A stretch of 8,120 nt of DNA from CAZKYP01 sp964556885 (GTDB taxonomy: Bacteria > Planctomycetota > Phycisphaerae > Sedimentisphaerales > Anaerobacaceae), in assembly GCA_964556885.1 (NCBI GenBank), contig CAZKYP010000146.1:1-8120 (forward strand). Reading direction: 5' to 3'. A program made the position numbers and the translations under genes. The notes under the pieces were generated by a model. It was not told where the DNA came from. It saw nothing but the letters and a program-made list of their open reading frames with translations, and ran no database searches. This document shows, piece after piece, positions 4,144-8,120 of this stretch (position 1 is the stretch's first letter; every line of letters starts with the position of its first letter).

Positions 4144-5789
4144 TGCCGAAACAGCAGGCCACACACGCGCGCGCCAGCAAGCTGGCGCAGCTGCTGGGCG
4201 AGATCATCGTCCACCACACGCCATGGACATCCAAGATGCAGGCCGAGGCCAAGCGGGCCATTGTGGACAAGTGGCTGGACGAGCTGGAGCTGCACACAGC
4301 CGCACAGGTCGGCCCGTTCTTACAGAAGGTCTTGGACAGCACCAACGTGCCAGAGGAGTTCCGGCACCTGATTGACGAGGCGCTGGACCCGCACGCGGCG
4401 TTCAGCTCGCTGATCGAGCAGATATTCCTGTGGGGCATAGTGTCCAACATCATCAGCGCGGCAACGCAGCCGTTCGTGCAGTCCATCTCCAATGAGATGT
4501 GGTCTACGGCCGTCGATGCCGGTGGTGGCACGCCACTGCCGCCGTCATCCATCGCCACGGCCGTTGGCCGCGGCCTGAACCTCGGCGATCCGCCGACGGT
4601 CAACGTGCCGCAATGGGCAGTCGATCAGGCCAAGCAGACCGGAGTGAGTCAGGACCAGATCAACCTGCTGTCCAGCCTGGTCGGCCTGCCACCAGCTCTA
4701 CAGGAGCTATTCGCTCTGCATCGCCGCGGCATCATCAACCTTGACGAGGTCAAGAAGGGGTTGCAGGAGGGCGATTTCCGCGACGACTGGATAGACAATG
4801 TGGTGCAGCTGGCGCACGACTACCTGACCCCGGCCGACTTCATTCGTGCCGCGGTACAGGGCCAGATGGACTACACCACCGCGCGCCAGTGGGCTTCCAC
4901 CACGGGCCTTGACGTCAAGACCGAGTTGCCGATCGACGCTGCCCAGATCGGGTTTAGTGACGACATGTTCGGCCTGGGTGTCTCGCTGGCCGGACGGCCG
5001 CCAGGACCAGCCGAGCTGGGCCGCATGGCTAACCGCGGCATTATCCACTGGCAGGGCACAGGCGCTGCCGCTGTGACCTTCCAGCAGGGCATCGCAGAGT
5101 CGGACGTCAAAACCAAATGGACGCCGTATCTGGCGAAGCTGACCGAGTATGTGCCGCCACCGCGCAGCATCGGCACGCTACTGACACACGGCGCGATCAC
5201 CCACGATCAGGCCGTGGCCTACTGGCAGGAGTCAGGAGTGCCGACACAGCTGGCGCAGTCCTACGCATTCGAGGCCGAGCAGCAGCACATAGAACAGCAG
5301 AAGCTGCTGGCCCGCGGAGAGATCTTGACCGCCTATTACGACAGCGTGCTGAACAAGGATGACGCTGCCGCCATGCTCGGCGACCTGGGTTATGAAGGGC
5401 ACGTGGCCAAGGTGATGCTGGAGGTTGTCGACTTCCGCCGCGAGATCAGCGCCATCAATCGCGTGGTGTCGAAGATCGAGACCCTGTACGGGTCATACAA
5501 GCTAAGTGCCGCACACGCCAAAACGGCGCTGGAGGATGTCGGCATCAGCGGCGATCAGGCAGACCGCCTGCTGCACACCTGGGAAGCGGTCAGAACCGCT
5601 CCAGTGCGGCTGCCGACGGTCTCGGAGATCGGCGCGGCCGTCCATTACGGAACCATCGACCAGGCCGAGGCCCTGGACGAGCTGGCCAAGCTGGGCTATC
5701 AGCCACGGGATGCTGCCATCGTGCTGAGCGCTCACGCGCACATTCAGGTCGCCCCACTACCGGCAGCGGGAAGCAGTGAAACCGGATGA
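4143..5789 (+). CDS. 548-aa helical-repeat protein, probable virion structural protein
   Basis: The start has GGAGG five bases upstream. After a helical N-terminal region with a hydrophobic helix near residues 92-107 (EQIFLWGIVSNIISAA), there is a Pro/Gly linker (about 125-155). Residues 183-540 are about seven degenerate helical units of 40-55 residues, starting near 183, 229, 288, 340, 388, 440 and 490. Each unit has the form 'hydrophobic-x-x-L-x-x-x-G-x-[IM]-x-x-x-x-A-x-x-x-[WL]-x-x-x-G', for example LFALHRRGIINLDEVKKGLQEG, IGTLLTHGAITHDQAVAYWQESG and IGAAVHYGTIDQAEALDELAKLG. No catalytic motif, no cysteine and no signal peptide are visible. Repeats of this sort suggest a helical solenoid or scaffold. 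A minor structural or internal virion protein is my best guess from context. It overlaps the next gene by ATGA. Confidence 0.82.
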   Translation: MPKQQATHARASKLAQLLGEIIVHHTPWTSKMQAEAKRAIVDKWLDELELHTAAQVGPFLQKVLDSTNVPEEFRHLIDEALDPHAAFSSLIEQIFLWGIVSNIISAATQPFVQSISNEMWSTAVDAGGGTPLPPSSIATAVGRGLNLGDPPTVNVPQWAVDQAKQTGVSQDQINLLSSLVGLPPALQELFALHRRGIINLDEVKKGLQEGDFRDDWIDNVVQLAHDYLTPADFIRAAVQGQMDYTTARQWASTTGLDVKTELPIDAAQIGFSDDMFGLGVSLAGRPPGPAELGRMANRGIIHWQGTGAAAVTFQQGIAESDVKTKWTPYLAKLTEYVPPPRSIGTLLTHGAITHDQAVAYWQESGVPTQLAQSYAFEAEQQHIEQQKLLARGEILTAYYDSVLNKDDAAAMLGDLGYEGHVAKVMLEVVDFRREISAINRVVSKIETLYGSYKLSAAHAKTALEDVGISGDQADRLLHTWEAVRTAPVRLPTVSEIGAAVHYGTIDQAEALDELAKLGYQPRDAAIVLSAHAHIQVAPLPAAGSSETG

Positions 5790-5959
5790 GCGATCAGAAC
5801 GCACCCGTAACCAAGCATGTGGTCACGGCCCGTGAGCATCTAGCCGGGGTCAAGGCCGCGCATGTCTGGCATCAGGAGCTGGCCAGCGAGCACCTGCTGT
5901 CATACCAGCAGCCGATCAAGGACTGGCCGATACGGCCGGACCAGCAGGCCAGCACATGA
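5786..5959 (+). CDS. 57-aa small protein of unknown function
   Basis: ATG 5786 overlaps the preceding TGA (ATGA at 5786-5789), and its own TGA (5957-5959) overlaps the ATG of the next gene in the same way. The double overlap strongly supports a real gene in a translationally coupled chain. The product is polar and probably mostly helical (HVVTAREHLAGVKAAHVWHQ, about 11-30), with two Trp and five His, and a Pro/Gln C-terminus (DWPIRPDQQ). No known motif is visible. A small accessory partner of the repeat protein is a guess from coupling only. Confidence 0.7.
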   Translation: MSDQNAPVTKHVVTAREHLAGVKAAHVWHQELASEHLLSYQQPIKDWPIRPDQQAST

Positions 5960-6222
5960 CCGACCAGCTGACGTTTGACGTCGATGAGCCCGAGCAGCTG
6001 GTCCTGGCCGGTATGGGCTACATCTCCGGGGATGTGTACCGCAACCTGCACACCAATGACCTGGCAACCGTCCTGGCTGTCAGGCAGCGCCGTCAGGCCT
6101 GGCTGCTGATCCGCGTCGGCGGCCGTGAGCGTGAGGTCAAGCCAGCGGAGTTCGCGCAGCATTACGTGCCGTTCCGACGGATGGTCGATACAGTAGAGAC
6201 TGCGGCAAGTAGTACCTCCTAA
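5956..6222 (+). CDS. 88-aa beta-rich small protein of unknown function
   Basis: The start is set by the ATGA overlap at 5956-5959. The sequence alternates short strands (LTFDVDEPEQLVLAG, ATVLAVRQRRQAWLLIRVGG, REREVKPAEFAQHYVPF), giving a small beta-barrel-like pattern of SH3 or similar type, followed by a short polar tail (VETAASSTS). No cysteine, no membrane segment and no catalytic motif are visible. It is the last gene of the coupled chain and is followed directly by a stable hairpin, likely the end of the transcript. Function unknown. Confidence 0.75.
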   Translation: MTDQLTFDVDEPEQLVLAGMGYISGDVYRNLHTNDLATVLAVRQRRQAWLLIRVGGREREVKPAEFAQHYVPFRRMVDTVETAASSTS

Positions 6223-6228
6223 CCTCGT

Positions 6229-6262
6229 CCCAGGGTCGTTTCGTGGCTGTAATGGCCCTGGG
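6229..6262 (+). terminator. Stem-loop after the coupled gene chain, probable terminator
   Basis: Arms 6229-6240 (CCCAGGGTCGTT) and 6251-6262 (AATGGCCCTGGG) form a 12-bp stem with two G-U pairs and a 10-base loop. It starts six bases after the TAA at 6222. No U-tract follows; the next bases are G-rich. In high-GC hosts hairpins without a U-tract can still terminate. A regulatory hairpin at the next promoter is an alternative. Confidence 0.5.
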
Positions 6263-6275
6263 GCCGGGGTGGGGT

Positions 6276-6281
6276 GTATCC
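6276..6281 (+). promoter_or_regulatory. -10 box (TATCCT) of a leaderless gene
   Basis: TATCCT ends 7 nt before ATG 6289. The stretch upstream is G-rich, with no good Shine-Dalgarno motif at the right spacing and no clear -35 box. The layout fits a leaderless transcript starting at or next to the ATG. Confidence 0.5.
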
Positions 6282-6288
6282 TGTGCGC

Positions 6289-6534
6289 ATGCCGCAGATG
6301 AGCACACCAGCCCGGCTCAATCGGCTAACGCTGCTGGAGCTGGGCGCCACCAGGCCAGGCTGGTACGTCATCGCCCTACGCGATGACGACCGCTGGCACC
6401 GAGTACGCGGACCTGTCAGCGAGGTGGACGCAAGCACCACCTACGCCAGCATGGTCGGCGTGGCCCGCTGGTCCGTGCTGGTACGACGCCGCCGTGATGG
6501 CCGCTACGTGCTGGCAGCTCACGCTGGGCGATAA
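6289..6534 (+). CDS. 81-aa basic small protein of unknown function
   Basis: The ATG at 6289 is preferred because a TATCCT box ends 7 nt upstream; ATG 6298 and GTG 6274 are other in-frame choices. The protein has an N-terminal helix (ARLNRLTLLELG), then strands (GWYVIALRDDDRWHRVRGPV, ARWSVLVRRRRDGRYVLAAH), and is rich in Arg with aromatic residues. It could bind nucleic acid (inference), but no known fold signature is visible. It stands between a probable terminator and the OB-fold gene, 24 bases before the latter, so it likely opens the right-hand transcript. Confidence 0.7.
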   Translation: MPQMSTPARLNRLTLLELGATRPGWYVIALRDDDRWHRVRGPVSEVDASTTYASMVGVARWSVLVRRRRDGRYVLAAHAGR

Positions 6535-6544
6535 ACCCACAATC

Positions 6545-6550
6545 AGGAGG
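6545..6550 (+). promoter_or_regulatory. Ribosome binding site of the OB-fold-like gene
   Basis: Perfect AGGAGG 8 nt upstream of ATG 6559. Confidence 0.8.
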
Positions 6551-6558
6551 ATGCCGAC

Positions 6559-6996
6559 ATGGCAAAGCAGACCGACGTGATTCAGGCCGGGACCGACCTG
6601 GAGCTGTACGACCGCGACCTGTTCCCCGAGCTGGGCTACCAAGACCCGGTTGAGGCCCAGGCCCGATTCGCCCGCCGTTTCCTGGCGGCCAAGGACGTGG
6701 ACGACCTGTTCGACGTCTTGGAGGGCAACAGCTCCAAGCACATGGTCGGCCGCAAGGTGCAGGTCAACGCCGTGCAGTGGCTGCTGTATGAATCGGAGCG
6801 TGGCCCGATCCCCAATGCTATCTGCGAGGCGATCGACCTGGACACTGGCGAGGTAATCGAGTTCGCCACCACCAGTGGCATGCTGACGATGTTCATTCGC
6901 AAGGCTGAGCTGCTGGGCCAGCTCGGCTTCCAGGCGCGCATCGCGTCCAAGACGACCCGCAGTGGTCAGAAGGCGCTGAATTTCGAGCGCATGTAA
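6559..6996 (+). CDS. 145-aa candidate OB-fold, ssDNA-binding-like protein
   Basis: Start set by AGGAGG at 6545-6550. The N-terminal third is acidic and helical (LFPELGYQDPVEAQARF, then FLAAKDVDDLFDVLEG around 41-56). From residue about 63 a compact beta pattern begins: VGRKVQVNAVQWLLYESE (63-80), IPNAICEAIDLDTGEVIEFAT (84-104), a helix (SGMLTMFIRKAELLGQLG, 106-123), then QARIASKTTRSGQKALNFERM to the end. Strand-strand-strand-helix-strand-strand with 'TTSGM...TRSGQKALNF' fits an OB-fold and resembles small ssDNA-binding proteins of phages and plasmids of high-GC hosts. DNA binding is inferred, with no proven key residue. A different small beta protein is possible. It is followed by a stable hairpin. 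Confidence 0.75.
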   Translation: MAKQTDVIQAGTDLELYDRDLFPELGYQDPVEAQARFARRFLAAKDVDDLFDVLEGNSSKHMVGRKVQVNAVQWLLYESERGPIPNAICEAIDLDTGEVIEFATTSGMLTMFIRKAELLGQLGFQARIASKTTRSGQKALNFERM

Positions 6997-7010
6997 CCAT
7001 CGATGATGGT
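6996..7010 (+). repeat. Small inverted repeat overlapping the stop codon of the OB-fold-like gene
   Basis: ACCATC (6996-7001) and GATGGT (7005-7010) flank GAT. The repeat begins at the last base of the TAA, and its right arm shares two bases (7009-7010) with the larger hairpin, so the two stems cannot both form fully. Confidence 0.45.
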
Positions 7011-7044
7011 CCGGCACCAGCAGCCTGACCTGCTGGTGCCGGAC
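7009..7044 (+). terminator. Strong 15-bp stem-loop after the OB-fold-like gene, probable terminator or attenuator
   Basis: GTCCGGCACCAGCAG (7009-7023) and CTGCTGGTGCCGGAC (7030-7044) are perfect inverse complements around a 6-base loop (CCTGAC). It lies between the OB-fold-like gene and the zinc-ribbon gene. There is no U-tract after it. It could terminate transcription, lower expression of downstream genes, or protect the 3' end of the OB-fold mRNA. Confidence 0.65.
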
Positions 7045-7073
7045 TGTCGCAACACCTGATCTAGTCAACTCTT

Positions 7074-7080
7074 GAGAGGA
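7074..7080 (+). promoter_or_regulatory. Ribosome binding site of the zinc-ribbon gene
   Basis: GAGAGGA lies 7 nt before ATG 7088, a slightly imperfect Shine-Dalgarno motif. No clear promoter is seen between the hairpin and this site. Confidence 0.6.
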
Positions 7081-7087
7081 TTTACAG

Positions 7088-7531
7088 ATGGCACAGCTGG
7101 ACTGCATGGCAGATGACTGCGACGACCAGGCGGTATTTATCGCCACGATGATGCAGAGCGGAGACAGCTACCGCTTCTGCACCAACCACATGGTGGCCTG
7201 GTGTGCCGGGGTCGTCGCCCAGGACATCGGCGTGGACGGCCCGACGTTTTATGAGATGCTGGCCGAGATCGGCAAGCGCGAAGATCCCGGCGAGCTGGAT
7301 GAGGTGATCGCCGAGGCCGAGGCCGAGGCCGCTGAGCAGCTGGGCATCGACCCCAGCGACGTCGCCCCTGAGCAGATGACCGTCGATGAGGCGATCACCA
7401 CCGCCGAAGGTGCGCCAACCGATGAGGCCCCGGCCGTCGCGTCGTCCGACGCTGACCAGGACGCCGAGGCCGTCGATGAGGCCGAACCGGCCAGGGCCAA
7501 GGCTAAGGCCGCCAAGACCACCGGCAAGTAG
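7088..7531 (+). CDS. 147-aa protein with N-terminal zinc-ribbon-like motif and long acidic tail
   Basis: Start supported by GAGAGGA seven bases upstream. Cys6, Cys11, Cys31 and His34 (DCMADDC and FCTNH) form a C-x4-C...C-x2-H set that could bind one zinc; Cys39 is an extra candidate. Between them lies AVFIATMMQSGDSYRF, a strand pair. Residues about 40-65 are helical (VVAQDIGVDGPTFYEMLAEI). From about 66 the protein is very acidic and low in complexity (EAEAEAEAAEQLG, then Ala/Asp/Glu-rich), with a basic end (ARAKAKAAKTTGK). A hexamer repeat (GCCGAG) encodes Ala-Glu at 7310-7327. The tail could be a disordered DNA-mimic or protein-binding arm. Placed after a possible ssDNA-binding protein, a role in DNA or transcription is plausible but unproven. 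Confidence 0.8.
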   Translation: MAQLDCMADDCDDQAVFIATMMQSGDSYRFCTNHMVAWCAGVVAQDIGVDGPTFYEMLAEIGKREDPGELDEVIAEAEAEAAEQLGIDPSDVAPEQMTVDEAITTAEGAPTDEAPAVASSDADQDAEAVDEAEPARAKAKAAKTTGK

Positions 7532-7543
7532 CGGGCCGATCCG

Positions 7544-8120
7544 GTGGCCGTCCCTGACCGTAGCGAGCTGGAGCACCCGCTGCTACGTAGCCTATTCGGC
7601 GTTTTCCAGCACGCCGCATCCGAGTATCGGACCACCAGCCAGCTCTGGTCTGACCTGCGAGTCGCTGTCGGCTCTCAGGTCAGCCAGGTGGCCGGTACCG
7701 GCCAGCCCGCAAGTCGCGAGGAGCTGGAAGCATTGGGCCAGCAGGAGCTGTCACGCCAGGGCGTCGGCATCCAGCAGGTCAACTACTACCGTGGCATCGC
7801 CGGTCAGTGGCGCGGAGCGCAGGACGAGCTATGGAAGTTGCAGGAGGGAGAGCAGATCGGTGCTGGCGCGATATTCACACCGCCGTGGGCGATCAGCTCC
7901 GGACCAGAGGCCCCGTCACGCTACCGCGTGCGGGTGCAATGGGAGATCACCCCAGCCGAGGGTGAGTCATACCTGAAATGGTCGTCATACGAGCTGACCA
8001 GCCCGCTGACCAGCATGAACGATGTCTTGGACCAGGCCTGGAACCTGAGCCTTGACGATAAGTATTTGCACCTGCTGTCAGCAGGCGCGCCACTGGCTTT
8101 CGCCGACTATCAGATAGAGA
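7544..8120 (+). CDS. Start of a conserved-looking phage protein of unknown function (3' end outside window)
   Basis: The frame from GTG 7544 is open to the window end (192 residues visible) and keeps ordinary codon use. The start lies 12 bases after the preceding TAG (7529-7531), with no good ribosome binding site, so coupling is likely. The N-terminal half is helical and acidic (LLRSLFGVFQHAASEY, REELEALGQQELSRQG). It is followed by QQVNYYRGIAGQWRGAQDELW (about 78-98), IFTPPWAI (110-117), beta text YRVRVQWEITP (127-137), YLKWSSYELTSPLTSMNDVL (143-162) and LHLLSAGAPLAFADYQIE. The 'G-x-x-YRG-x-x-GQW' and 'F-x-PPW' motifs look conserved-family-like, but I cannot name a family or function. It probably shares a transcript with the zinc-ribbon gene. 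Confidence 0.75.
   Translation, partial: MAVPDRSELEHPLLRSLFGVFQHAASEYRTTSQLWSDLRVAVGSQVSQVAGTGQPASREELEALGQQELSRQGVGIQQVNYYRGIAGQWRGAQDELWKLQEGEQIGAGAIFTPPWAISSGPEAPSRYRVRVQWEITPAEGESYLKWSSYELTSPLTSMNDVLDQAWNLSLDDKYLHLLSAGAPLAFADYQIE

Noticed and set aside
6376..7146. Long minus-strand open frame of 256 codons
   Set aside because: It lies opposite three + strand genes, two with AGGAGG-type sites, and crosses the hairpin at 7009-7044. Its composition is that of a shadow frame.
7310..7331. Tandem GCCGAG hexamers
   Set aside because: They simply encode the Ala-Glu run of the acidic tail and do not suggest an iteron array.
7386..7976. Plus-strand open frame of 196 codons rich in Arg, Pro and Ser
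   Set aside because: It overlaps the acidic tail gene and the 7544 gene in another frame, and is the out-of-frame reading of GC-rich codons.

Overview
The window reads as a piece of the genome of a bacterial virus or provirus with high GC content. The host is probably an actinobacterium or another high-GC Gram-positive. Four signs point that way: short, tightly packed genes nearly all on the + strand; ATGA/TGATG start-stop overlaps; clean AGGAG-type ribosome binding sites; and three starts that look leaderless, with a TANNNT -10 box (TAGGAT, TATGCT, TATCCT) ending 6-7 nt before the ATG, as is typical of actinobacteria. There is no rRNA, tRNA, CRISPR, insertion sequence or integrase. No terminase, portal or capsid gene was recognised, so the virus type (tailed or tailless) cannot be fixed from this window.

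Layout. Positions 1-1300 hold the end of one probable virion protein, a 276-aa all-beta protein with a surface-exposed structural character, and a 93-aa membrane protein with an Ala/Ser/Thr tail. Positions 1301-1849 are problematic: a long open frame rich in His and Arg without a good start, perhaps a frameshifted gene. Positions 1850-3022 hold an 83-aa small protein and a 305-aa helical protein with an N-terminal membrane segment. A single minus-strand gene (3024-3332) encodes a small HTH protein. It is convergent with the 305-aa gene, with a gap of one base. Its promoter lies inside a 39-bp near-perfect palindrome (3335-3373). On the other side of the palindrome is a probable leaderless 24-aa membrane peptide (3421-3495), then a 163-aa protein resembling the phage glycoside hydrolase-like (GH25/DUF1906-type) fold.

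Positions 4042-6222 form a translationally coupled chain: a possible 33-aa leader ORF, a 548-aa protein built of about seven helical repeats, and proteins of 57 and 88 aa. The chain ends in a 12-bp stem hairpin. A leaderless 81-aa gene restarts expression at 6289, followed by a 145-aa OB-fold-like candidate ssDNA-binding protein, a strong 15-bp hairpin, a 147-aa zinc-ribbon protein with a long acidic tail, and a conserved-looking protein of unknown role that runs off the window.

Working together (inference): the left and central parts look like late virion and lysis functions, the right part like a DNA-handling cassette. The HTH protein with its palindrome looks like a local autoregulated switch between them. 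Most proteins cannot be named with confidence from sequence alone.
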